The notes beneath the pieces are model-generated. The model saw only the letters and a program-made list of their open reading frames with translations. It made no database searches and was not told the DNA's origin. A stretch of 7,371 nt of DNA, taken from assembly GCA_947626405.1 (NCBI GenBank), contig CANQSE010000095.1, positions 1 through 7,371 on the forward strand, in the 5' to 3' direction. Every line of letters begins with the position of its first letter. The stretch's first letter is position 1. The DNA comes from an uncultured Acetatifactor sp. Lineage in GTDB: Bacteria; Bacillota; Clostridia; Lachnospirales; Lachnospiraceae. Position numbers and translations under genes: made by a program. Of the stretch, positions 1-5,979 are shown piece by piece.

Positions 1-50
1 AGTGCGCTGCTGTATGCAGTTTGGTTATGCGGGTAAAGGTCTACTGCCAC
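1..50 (-). CDS. N-terminus of a probable DEAD/DEAH helicase-type protein (partial, runs off left edge)
   Basis: Seen: the minus-strand frame is open from ATG at 128 to the window edge. The start preferred here is the in-frame GTG at 50, because AAGGAG (61-66 on the minus strand) lies 10 bases upstream, whereas the ATG at 128 has no ribosome binding site and would leave only about 15 bases of leader. From the GTG the residues are (V/M)AVDLYPHNQTAYSSA. Remembered family knowledge: a short LYPHN..AY segment just before the helicase Walker A region is typical of a group of superfamily II DEAD/DEAH proteins in Clostridia. No Walker motif is visible because the gene is cut, so the function is inferred from very few residues. 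If the ATG at 128 is real, the protein gains a 26-residue basic extension (MTGKKVHFF...). The consensus promoter at 151-179 would drive it. Confidence 0.4.
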   Translation of the reverse strand, partial: MAVDLYPHNQTAYSSA

Positions 51-101
51 TTCTGCCGTTCTCCTTTCGCCGTCATCTGGTATTTTTACTTTACGGATTG
101 C

Positions 102-123
102 AAAAAAGTGTACTTTTTTACCT
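102..123. repeat. Inverted repeat copy 1, near-palindromic, possible operator
   Basis: These 22 bases are the exact reverse complement of 235-256. The copy contains a palindrome with 8-bp arms, AAAAAAGT (102-109) and ACTTTTTT (112-119), around GT. It lies just downstream of the predicted minus-strand transcription start, where a bound repressor could block the promoter or the RNA could fold. It could instead be one end of a small non-autonomous element; I see no clear target-site duplication. Confidence 0.6.
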
Positions 124-150
124 GTCATTCGACTTAACAAGCCAAAATGT

Positions 151-179
151 ATTATACAAATAAAACATGTAAAAGTCAA
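151..179 (-). promoter_or_regulatory. Sigma-A promoter for the left-edge minus-strand gene
   Basis: On the minus strand, -35 TTGACT (174-179) and -10 TATAAT (151-156) are separated by exactly 17 bases. Transcription should start near 144, giving a leader of about 95 bases to the GTG start at 50. The 102-119 palindrome would lie inside that leader, and its matching copy sits about 60 bp upstream of the -35. Confidence 0.75.
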
Positions 180-234
180 CAAATCTCATAAATTTCTGTC
201 AGGAAAATTTATACAAAATTTACTCTGATTCGCC

Positions 235-260
235 AGGTAAAAAAGTACACTTTTTTACCT
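235..260. repeat. Inverted repeat copy 2, 26-bp palindrome, possible operator
   Basis: Perfect 12-bp arms, AGGTAAAAAAGT (235-246) and ACTTTTTTACCT (249-260), surround a central AC. Bases 235-256 match 102-123 exactly in the opposite orientation, with centres 137 bp apart. It lies between two divergent promoters, about 56 bp upstream of each -35. The dyad symmetry suits a dimeric regulator, but no regulator is identified. Confidence 0.65.
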
Positions 261-316
261 TTTGCGGACGGGCTTTTAAGGATGATACCAAAATACCAAA
301 AAATTTAAAAAAGCTA

Positions 317-345
317 TTGACAGGCTGTAAAATCCGCTATATAAT
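317..345 (+). promoter_or_regulatory. Consensus sigma-A promoter for the cold-shock gene
   Basis: -35 TTGACA (317-322) and -10 TATAAT (340-345) are both perfect consensus, with a 17-base spacer. The predicted start is near 352, giving a leader of about 136 bases before the ATG at 488. Long structured leaders are typical of cold-shock mRNAs. A promoter this strong suits the abundance of Csp proteins. Confidence 0.85.
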
Positions 346-376
346 ATGTACGTATTCTGAATGAAAGTCATTGAAC

Positions 377-431
377 TCACATATTTTTGTAAGTCATTGC
401 TACTTTGATGATGGTTTACAAAAATATGTGA
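377..431 (+). promoter_or_regulatory. Large hairpin in the cold-shock 5' leader (possible RNA thermosensor)
   Basis: The arms CACATATTTTTGTAA (378-392) and TTACAAAAATATGTG (416-430) are perfectly complementary. A T-A pair at 377/431 makes 16 bp. The stem can continue inward through 393-399/409-415 using several G-U pairs, leaving a loop of about nine bases (400-408). No T-run follows directly, so it is unlikely to be a terminator. By analogy with cspA leaders, temperature-dependent folding or mRNA stabilisation is a plausible role; this is inference. Confidence 0.6.
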
Positions 432-455
432 TTTTTTGTCATATGTTTTAGAATA

Positions 456-474
456 TCAAAAAACAATTTTTTGA
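456..474 (+). promoter_or_regulatory. A/U hairpin abutting the cold-shock ribosome binding site
   Basis: CAAAAAA (457-463) and TTTTTTG (467-473) pair across a three-base loop, with an extra T-A pair at 456/474. The stem ends where the ribosome binding site AAGGAGG (474-480) begins, seven bases before the ATG. The stem is weak and almost all A-U, so it would be stable mainly at low temperature. Any effect on translation is a guess. Confidence 0.35.
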
Positions 475-487
475 AGGAGGTACTGAC

Positions 488-703
488 ATGAACAACGGTA
501 CAGTAAAGTGGTTCAACGCACAGAAGGGTTACGGTTTCATCACCAACGATGCTACCGGCGAGGAGGTATTCGTACACTTCTCAGCTATCAATGCAGAGGG
601 CTTCAAGTCTCTGGAAGAAGGACAGAAGGTTACCTTTGATACCGAGAGCGATCCTCAGAACAGCAGCAAGATCCGCGCTACCAATGTTACGGTAGTGGCA
701 TAA
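488..703 (+). CDS. cspA: Cold-shock protein, CspA/CspB family
   Basis: A 71-residue single cold-shock domain, normal size for the family (about 65-70). The RNA-binding motifs are intact: RNP1 KGYGFI (residues 13-18) and RNP2 VFVHF (27-31), with the aromatic surface W8, F9, Y15, F17, F28, H30 and F31. Family knowledge: these five-stranded OB-fold proteins bind single-stranded RNA and DNA and act as cytoplasmic RNA chaperones that melt secondary structure, often induced by cold or growth transitions. The start is fixed by AAGGAGG (474-480), seven bases upstream. The gene is monocistronic, with a consensus promoter, a long structured leader and a strong terminator. The csp symbol is generic; the sequence does not say which paralogue it is or whether it is cold-induced. 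Confidence 0.97.
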   Translation: MNNGTVKWFNAQKGYGFITNDATGEEVFVHFSAINAEGFKSLEEGQKVTFDTESDPQNSSKIRATNVTVVA

Positions 704-716
704 AACCACAAAAATC

Positions 717-757
717 AAAAATTCCCCCGGCGCCAAAAAGCCGGGGGAATTTTTTTA
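717..757. terminator. Strong rho-independent terminator shared by convergent csp and traX genes
   Basis: The arms ATTCCCCCGGC (721-731) and GCCGGGGGAAT (740-750) give an 11-bp GC-rich stem with an eight-base loop, extended to 15 bp by flanking A/T pairs (717-720 with 751-754). A T-run follows on the plus strand (750-756). On the minus strand the stem is followed by TTTTTGATTTTTG. It can therefore end both cspA, 13 bases after its stop, and the traX-like gene, about 34 bases after its stop at 791. Confidence 0.93.
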
Positions 758-790
758 TTTCAAATATAAGCCGCGGTTCCTCTGCGACGC

Positions 791-1735
791 CTAAAACACC
801 GATATATCTCCGCGCCCCATAAGACACGCCAAAAGCCACAGTAACAGAAGGTGACATGGATAAAAGAAATAAAAGAAGTATTTAAGCTTCAGCCCTCGTC
901 TGCCGTTGTATCCGGCTGCCGGAATCAGAGCGAAAAACGAGGTTATCTCGTTAAAAGACATAAGCGTCAGCACAATGCAGCCCCACATCATGGACAAATA
1001 GTGATTCCGGCGGAAGATATATACGGCCGTTATCGTCAGGACTCCCATACCGCTGTAGTCGGTCTTCATAAACTCCGCTATCCAGACAAACGCAGAAAGA
1101 GACGCCAGACAAAGTCCCGCCTTCATCCTCTCCTCTTTGGCATATCTGCCGCCGTACACAAACAAACCTAAAAACAGCGCGGCGCACACCGCCGCAAAAA
1201 GCAGGACGTTTTCCCATTGCTCCTCAAATACAAGCGTCACGGGCCGCTGCTTCATCACAAACATGCCAAAGACGACGGCTCCCGCAACGGACGCAGCCCA
1301 CTGTAATAGTTCGGGAGACCTTGTCTTCATCAAAAAATCATAGGAGCACATGGCAAGCATGCCAAAAAGCAGGGTAAAATACACATTCTGATGGTCAAAT
1401 TCCAGCACCCTGGCTCCAAAAGCCAAATCAAACGGCACCTCCGACAGCAATGAAAATACGGCCAGCCGAAGCGCATACCTTGATTTATTCGAGGTCTTCT
1501 GAAAGCCCTCCACCAGGAGGAAGCAAAATATTGGGAAGCCAATCCTCCCAATCATTCGCATACTGTAATACACGGTATAGAGACGGGATGTCATCTCCAT
1601 CCTCGCAAGTATCGCGAGGGCAAAGTGATCTATAAACATTGTGACGATTCCGAACAGCTTTACGGTGCTTGAGCTGAACCATCCCGTCACCCCGGCCGGG
1701 CCGCGCCCCTCTCCATATCCATACAAAGGCTCCAT
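791..1735 (-). CDS. TraX family membrane protein
   Basis: A 314-residue polytopic membrane protein with the whole TraX pattern: KLFGIVTMFIDH (26-37), RIGFPIFCFLLVEGF (64-78), SEVPFDLAF (98-106), DHQNVYFTLLFGM (114-126), TDYSGMGVL (225-233), and near the C-terminus YNGRRGLKLKYFFYFFYPCH (276-295). Several hydrophobic helices fill the spaces between. Family knowledge: F-plasmid TraX N-acetylates pilin, but chromosomal homologues in Firmicutes are common, stand outside conjugation loci and have no established function; a membrane acyltransferase role is only inferred. The first 20 residues are Gly-rich and outside the usual core, so the start is less certain; AAAGGA lies about 12 bases upstream of this ATG. 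It begins 22 bp after the response-regulator stop and is very likely cotranscribed with it. No other transfer gene is in the window. Confidence 0.88.
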   Translation of the reverse strand: MEPLYGYGEGRGPAGVTGWFSSSTVKLFGIVTMFIDHFALAILARMEMTSRLYTVYYSMRMIGRIGFPIFCFLLVEGFQKTSNKSRYALRLAVFSLLSEVPFDLAFGARVLEFDHQNVYFTLLFGMLAMCSYDFLMKTRSPELLQWAASVAGAVVFGMFVMKQRPVTLVFEEQWENVLLFAAVCAALFLGLFVYGGRYAKEERMKAGLCLASLSAFVWIAEFMKTDYSGMGVLTITAVYIFRRNHYLSMMWGCIVLTLMSFNEITSFFALIPAAGYNGRRGLKLKYFFYFFYPCHLLLLWLLACLMGRGDISVF

Positions 1736-1757
1736 ATATTGCCGATGTCCTTTCTGC

Positions 1758-2456
1758 CTATCCCACCTTATATCCGTTGCCCCAGACGGCTTTGAGGTAC
1801 CTGGGCTCTCTGGGGTTACTCTCTATTTTTTCTCTTATGTGGCGGATATGTACCGCTATGGTATTGTCCGCGCCGATAGGCTGCATATGCCATATTCTCT
1901 CATATATCTGGCTGTTTGACAATACCTGTCCGCGCTGCTGCACAAGCAGCCGCAGTATCTTGTATTCTATGGGGGTGAGACGCACATTCCTGCCGTCCAC
2001 CGTCACCGCTCTGCGGATATCATCTATGACAAGTCCGTCCACTCTGTAAATCCTGTCTATGTTTGAGTACATATTCACAAGCTGGGTATATCGGCGCATC
2101 TGGGATTTTATCCTTGCCAAAAGCTCGAGCAGGTTGCAGTCGGCAGTGACATAATCGTCCGCGCCCGACTCAAGCGCCATGATCTTTGCGGTCTCAGCCG
2201 ACTGCGCAGATATTACGATCAGAGGAATACTGCTTTTTTTCCTGAGGGCGGCAATTAGCTCAATCCCTTTGTCCCATCCCTTGTCATTCAGCTCCACATC
2301 TATCAGCATCAGTTGGATCCGTTCACTCTCCAGGGCTTTTTCAAGCGAAGCCGTGTCAGCCGCCGCAACTATGTCGAGTCCCTCTCCCGCAAGCAGCGGT
2401 TCCATTTTTTCTGCAATTCCCGTTTTGTTGTTAAATACCAAAACCTTTTTCCCCAT
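1758..2456 (-). CDS. Atypical OmpR/VanR-type response regulator with degenerate receiver
   Basis: A 232-residue two-domain regulator: receiver about 3-120, then an OmpR/PhoB winged helix about 135-232 (RLTPIEYKILRLL 159-171, recognition-helix region 197-212, C-terminal wing W225-GNGYKVG). The winged helix looks intact and resembles VanR-like proteins. In the receiver, D53 (LMLIDVEL) aligns with the phosphoacceptor and S83 with the switch Ser/Thr. The acidic pair that binds magnesium is replaced by N9-N10 (VLVFNNKT), and the conserved lysine of the usual T-K-P motif is A105 (YVTADC). Such losses are known in atypical regulators that work without normal phosphorylation. The start has GGAGGG six bases upstream. 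No histidine kinase is adjacent. It heads a two-gene unit with the TraX-like gene, a plausible target or partner. Confidence 0.92.
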   Translation of the reverse strand: MGKKVLVFNNKTGIAEKMEPLLAGEGLDIVAAADTASLEKALESERIQLMLIDVELNDKGWDKGIELIAALRKKSSIPLIVISAQSAETAKIMALESGADDYVTADCNLLELLARIKSQMRRYTQLVNMYSNIDRIYRVDGLVIDDIRRAVTVDGRNVRLTPIEYKILRLLVQQRGQVLSNSQIYERIWHMQPIGADNTIAVHIRHIREKIESNPREPRYLKAVWGNGYKVG

Positions 2457-2568
2457 TGTGTCCCTCCGTCCTCTTGTGAATCAAACCGATCTGCAGCGCT
2501 TCGGGCCCCTCATGTACCGTTTTGTACGCCGGAGCCTTCATTTAAGCGCGCCGCATACTCCCCGCCTC

Positions 2569-2594
2569 ATTTTACAGTACCGATTCTACAGTAC
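2569..2594 (-). promoter_or_regulatory. Tandem direct repeat upstream of the response regulator (possible operator)
   Basis: On the minus strand GTACTGTAGAAT and GTACTGTAAAAT (2583-2594 and 2569-2580) match at 11 of 12 positions and repeat every 14 bases, about 115 bp upstream of the regulator start. OmpR-family winged helices bind direct repeats, so autoregulation is possible. TAAAAT in the second copy could serve as a -10, but I see no convincing -35. The intergenic stretch shows no other clear promoter. Confidence 0.35.
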
Positions 2595-2613
2595 GTTTGT
2601 ATCAAAGTTGCAT

Positions 2614-2648
2614 ACAAAAAAACAGAAAGTGAAAAATCACTCTCTGTT
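2614..2648 (-). terminator. Rho-independent terminator closing the clp-engB-YtvI-like cluster
   Basis: On the minus strand AACAGAGAGTGA and TCACTTTCTGTT (2637-2648 and 2621-2632) form a 12-bp stem with one G-U pair and a four-base loop, followed directly by a run of T (2616-2622). It lies about 47 bases after the stop of the AI-2E-family gene and separates that cluster from the response regulator. Confidence 0.9.
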
Positions 2649-2694
2649 TATATAGACGGATTTTTTCGGGCAAAAGCCCTTCGGATTAACAAAA

Positions 2695-3960
2695 TTATTT
2701 ATCTTTTTTTGCTTTTTTGAAAAATTTTTTCCCGCTGCGTTTTTCTTCCTCCTTCTTTCGCAGCATCTCTGTCCTCTGTTTTTCAATCTCGCAGCGGATC
2801 TCCTCGTTTTTCTTTTCCATCTCCTCCACCTCAAACATATCCTCCCTGCGGAGACGGCGGAAACGGTTAATCCCTGCTACAAGAATGAGGACGCTGTCCT
2901 TAACTCCGTCAAACACTCCCTCCCTGTACATCGAATACACCACGAGTCCAAGCGGAACGGCCAGTATCATTCCGGCAACGCCCGCAACCCTGTAGCCCAC
3001 ATACAAAAGGATCAAGGTCGGCAGGGGAGGCACTCCGATTGAATCTCCCACGATCTTAGGCTGAATGAGCTGACGCGCAAGCTGCCCGACGCACCAGATA
3101 ATCAGAAGCCCCACAGCCACCTGGTACTCCGAGGCAAAAATCTTTATAACCGCCCATGGGATCAGGATGGTGCCGGTCCCAAGAAACGGCAGGAAATCCA
3201 TGATCGCAATGAATACGGCAATCAGCGCGTAATAGTTCACCTTTAAGATCCCAAGGCCGACCAGAAGAAGAAGATACATCCAGACTTCTATCTTAAGCTG
3301 AGCCTTGAGATATCCTCCCACTGATTTCACCAGGCTGCTGCGTATCATCCGGTAATAGACCTGAATCGTCGCCGGAGTATGCTTTCTGAACCACTCGTTG
3401 AGCTGCTGTCTCTCCGACACAAAGAAATACGCTGACAGAAGCGACATTATAATTCCGATAAAAATGGACGGAAGCTGCATTGCCAGACTTCCCGCGGCTT
3501 CTATCGTAGGCGTCCCCAACCTTTCCACGATTCCGCCCACGTACCCTCCGATCTGACCTGCAAGTTCATTGATGGTTGTGGGCGCTCCTCCCGGCAGGAA
3601 GCTCAAAACCTTGTCGAGGCTACGGAGCATATTGTCTATGTCGGCCTCCATCCCCGCCCACATACCCGGCAGAGCCATGATAAGACCGCCGACCTGATCC
3701 ACGAGCCAGATGCCCAGAAAATATATAATCGACACCAGGATCCCGATAACCGCAATTATCACAAACGCGCTTCCTATTTTTCTCCTGAGTTTGATTTTTT
3801 CTTCAAAAAAACGCACCAGCGGCGATGCCATCAGCGCAATGATCCAGCCTGCCACAAAGGGCATGAAAAATACAATAACCTTTGGCAGCAAAAAAATCAC
3901 CGCCAGCAGAATTACAAGCCCGATGATAAGATTGACCAAAGCTTTGCTGTACCGGTTCAT
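2695..3960 (-). CDS. AI-2E/PerM family membrane protein, YtvI-like
   Basis: 421 residues. Hydrophobic segments lie at about 8-25, 28-48, 63-86, 163-182, 227-275 (two or three helices), 281-297 and 314-343. Family signatures are present: FFMPFVAGWIIALMASPLV near the start, DFLPFLGTGTILIPWA (255-270) and QPKIVGDSIGVPPLPTL (300-316). Family knowledge: the AI-2E exporter/PerM group includes autoinducer-2 exporters, ion antiporters and the Bacillus sporulation protein YtvI, to which the N-terminus is most similar from memory. The true substrate is unknown. Residues about 365-421 form a Lys/Glu-rich cytoplasmic tail, probably helical and ending KKFFKKAKKDK; this makes the protein longer than the usual 340-380. 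The start has GGAGG seven bases upstream. It begins 26 bp after engB and is probably the last gene of that transcript. Confidence 0.88.
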   Translation of the reverse strand: MNRYSKALVNLIIGLVILLAVIFLLPKVIVFFMPFVAGWIIALMASPLVRFFEEKIKLRRKIGSAFVIIAVIGILVSIIYFLGIWLVDQVGGLIMALPGMWAGMEADIDNMLRSLDKVLSFLPGGAPTTINELAGQIGGYVGGIVERLGTPTIEAAGSLAMQLPSIFIGIIMSLLSAYFFVSERQQLNEWFRKHTPATIQVYYRMIRSSLVKSVGGYLKAQLKIEVWMYLLLLVGLGILKVNYYALIAVFIAIMDFLPFLGTGTILIPWAVIKIFASEYQVAVGLLIIWCVGQLARQLIQPKIVGDSIGVPPLPTLILLYVGYRVAGVAGMILAVPLGLVVYSMYREGVFDGVKDSVLILVAGINRFRRLRREDMFEVEEMEKKNEEIRCEIEKQRTEMLRKKEEEKRSGKKFFKKAKKDK

Positions 3961-3986
3961 TTGCTATCCTCCCATTCCCGTAATTC

Positions 3987-4574
3987 TTATCCTTCCTCCA
4001 GAATACTGTCCAGCAGTTCATAGATTTCGTCCCTGCCCTGCCTTGTCTGGGCGGAAAAAGGAATTATTCCTGAAGCTCCGCCGCCAAACGCGGAACGAAT
4101 TACGCGAAGTTGCCTGTCCACCTGGCTGCGCTTCAGCTTATCTGACTTTGTCGCTATGACAACCGGACTGTACCCGCTGTCCGTGATCCATTTGTACATG
4201 ATCATGTCGTTCTGTGAAGGCTCATGGCGTATATCCACCAGCAGAAAAACCTGTTTTAGCTGTCTGGATGTCTTAAGGTATTTTTCTATCATTTTCCCCC
4301 ATTGGGCCCTTACGCTTTCCGATACCCTGGCATACCCGTATCCCGGAAGATCGACAAAATACATGCTGTCGTTTACGTTGTAGTAATTTATGGTCTGCGT
4401 TTTGCCGGGCTGCGAGCTCGTCCTCGCCAGGGCCTTCCGGTTCATAAGCGTGTTTATAAGCGAGGATTTTCCCACGTTGCTCCTCCCCGCAAACGCCACC
4501 TCAGGGTGAACGTTGTCCGGAAGCCTGCTTGTGATCCCGCACACAGTCTCAAGACTGACATTTTTTATTATCAT
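3987..4574 (-). CDS. engB: Ribosome biogenesis GTP-binding protein EngB (YsxC/YihA)
   Basis: 195 residues, the normal family length. All GTPase motifs are visible: G1 GRSNVGKS (30-37), G2 threonine in GKTQTINYY (57-65), G3 DLPGYG (75-80), G4 TKSD (142-145) and G5 SAQ (174-176). Family knowledge: this TrmE-Era-EngA-EngB-Septin type GTPase is needed for late assembly of the 50S ribosomal subunit and is usually essential. It acts in the cytoplasm on the pre-50S particle. The ATG at 4574 puts the G1 motif at the expected distance; a GGGAGAAG sequence lies just upstream. Position downstream of clpX and 26 bp ahead of the YtvI-like gene fits the conserved clp cluster of Clostridia and Bacilli. The 91-bp gap to clpX contains hairpins that may reduce read-through. 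Confidence 0.96.
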   Translation of the reverse strand: MIIKNVSLETVCGITSRLPDNVHPEVAFAGRSNVGKSSLINTLMNRKALARTSSQPGKTQTINYYNVNDSMYFVDLPGYGYARVSESVRAQWGKMIEKYLKTSRQLKQVFLLVDIRHEPSQNDMIMYKWITDSGYSPVVIATKSDKLKRSQVDRQLRVIRSAFGGGASGIIPFSAQTRQGRDEIYELLDSILEEG

Positions 4575-4601
4575 GGGTCTTCTCCCGTGTATTACTCAAA
4601 G

Positions 4602-4627
4602 AAACGCCGTCATTGCGACGGCGTTTT
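4602..4627 (-). terminator. Intercistronic hairpin between clpX and engB, possible partial terminator
   Basis: AAACGCCGTC (4602-4611) and GACGGCGTTT (4617-4626) form a perfect 10-bp stem with a five-base loop. On the minus strand it is followed by the impure tract CTTTGAG, so termination is probably partial. A smaller imperfect hairpin lies at 4635-4655. Together they could lower engB expression relative to clpX or protect the clpX 3' end. Confidence 0.55.
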
Positions 4628-4665
4628 ACGCATGCACCGGCGTATAAGCCGTGTGTTTACTCTGT

Positions 4666-5925
4666 TCAGGCGCCCTTTGCACCGTCCTCCCTGATTGTCA
4701 GGGGCTCGCCGCTTCCCTCCACCGCGTCTTTTGTGACCACACACGCCTGAATGGAATCGTCTGACGGAATCGCATACATTGTATCCATCATAACACTCTC
4801 CATGATGGAGCGCAGTCCCCTCGCGCCCGTCTTTCTCTCAAATGCCTTCTCCGCTATCGCAAGAATGGCGTCGTCCTCAAAGCTTAAATCAACGTCGTCC
4901 ATTCTGAAAAGCTTCTGGTACTGCTTTATCAGAGCGTTTTTGGGCTCCTTAAGGATACGCACCAGAGCCTCCTTGTCAAGCCCCCGCAGAGCTACGCATA
5001 TCGGCACGCGCCCCACAAACTCGGGAATCAGGCCGAATTTCACAAGATCCTGCGGCGTGACCTCCTGCAGGAGATCACTGAGCTCCTTGGTGCTCTTTGC
5101 TGATATCTCGGTGTTAAACCCGATCGCCTTGCGGTCGAGCCGCGACTCCACAATCTTTTCGAGGCCGTCGAACGCTCCTCCGCATATAAAGAGAATGTTT
5201 GACGTGTCAATTGAAATCAGCTCCTGATGAGGATGCTTCCTTCCTCCCTGCGGCGGCACGCTTGCTATCGTTCCCTCGATAATCTTCAAAAGCGCCTGCT
5301 GGACACCTTCGCCGGACACATCCCGGGTGATTGAGATATTTTCTCCCTTTTTTGTAATCTTGTCGATCTCGTCAATATAGATAATGCCGTACTGGGCCCG
5401 CTCCACATCATAATCCGCAGCCTGAATAAGCTTTAAGAGAATATTTTCCACATCCTCTCCCACATATCCCGCTTCCGTCAGAGTGGTGGCGTCCGCAATG
5501 GCAAAGGGAACATTGATGATCTTTGCCAGCGTCTGCGCAAGATAGGTCTTTCCCGAACCGGTAGGGCCAATCATTATGATATTGCTCTTTTGAAGCTCCA
5601 CATCGTCCAGATCCTTCGGAGCCATGACTCTCTTATAATGATTGTACACAGATACGGCCAGAACCTTCTTTGCAGCCTCCTGCCCCACCACATAATCGTC
5701 CAGAAACCTCTTGATCTGGATCGGCTTTAACAGATTGATGTCAGGACGCATGGCGATTTCCCGCTCGTCGTCCTCAAGCTCCTCCTCCAGAATATCGGCG
5801 CAAATATCAATACACTCGTCGCAGATATAAACTCCAGCCGGGCCCGCAATCAGCTTGCGCACCTGGCCCTGAGTCTTGTTGCAAAAAGAACATCTGATAT
5901 CGTTTCCTGTCATTTTTCCTGCCAT
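4666..5925 (-). CDS. clpX: ATP-dependent Clp protease ATP-binding subunit ClpX
   Basis: 419 residues from the ATG at 5925. The N-terminal zinc-binding domain has C12, C15, C35 and C38. Then come the AAA+ module with Walker A GPTGSGKT (120-127), pore loop GYVG (153-156), Walker B IIYIDEID (181-188), RKH loop (229-231), ClpP-docking IGF (268-270) and sensor 2 GARGLR (367-372). Family knowledge: the hexamer unfolds tagged or damaged proteins with ATP and feeds them into ClpP. Nothing essential is missing. Start choice: an in-frame TTG at 5946 would add seven residues and an ATG at 5913 would remove four. 5925 has AGGAG at 5937-5941, somewhat distant at 11 bases, and matches the usual MAG... beginning. 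It follows clpP by 54 bp with no promoter seen, so the two are probably one transcript. Confidence 0.97.
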   Translation of the reverse strand: MAGKMTGNDIRCSFCNKTQGQVRKLIAGPAGVYICDECIDICADILEEELEDDEREIAMRPDINLLKPIQIKRFLDDYVVGQEAAKKVLAVSVYNHYKRVMAPKDLDDVELQKSNIIMIGPTGSGKTYLAQTLAKIINVPFAIADATTLTEAGYVGEDVENILLKLIQAADYDVERAQYGIIYIDEIDKITKKGENISITRDVSGEGVQQALLKIIEGTIASVPPQGGRKHPHQELISIDTSNILFICGGAFDGLEKIVESRLDRKAIGFNTEISAKSTKELSDLLQEVTPQDLVKFGLIPEFVGRVPICVALRGLDKEALVRILKEPKNALIKQYQKLFRMDDVDLSFEDDAILAIAEKAFERKTGARGLRSIMESVMMDTMYAIPSDDSIQACVVTKDAVEGSGEPLTIREDGAKGA

Positions 5926-5979
5926 TTTAGCTGTAACTCCTGTCAAAACTCCGTGATTTGCATGTTGATTTCGCTGTCA

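Noticed and set aside
102..260. CRISPR array
   Set aside because: Only two repeats, in opposite orientation and 111 bp apart; no regular spacers or cas genes.
851..1171. Plus-strand open frames across 851-1343 and 1450-1919
   Set aside because: They lie opposite TraX and the response regulator, lack ribosome binding sites and family features, and the minus-strand proteins are clearly real.
791..1735. TraX as a sign of a conjugative element
   Set aside because: Chromosomal TraX homologues are common in Firmicutes, and no relaxase, coupling protein, integrase or att site is present.
2655..2690. GGGC-AAAA-GCCC hairpin as a second terminator
   Set aside because: On the minus strand the short stem is followed by an A-run, not a T-run, and a better terminator lies just downstream.
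4751..5227. 158-residue plus-strand frame opposite clpX
   Set aside because: It is Ser/Arg-rich low-complexity antisense of a conserved gene; no start signal.
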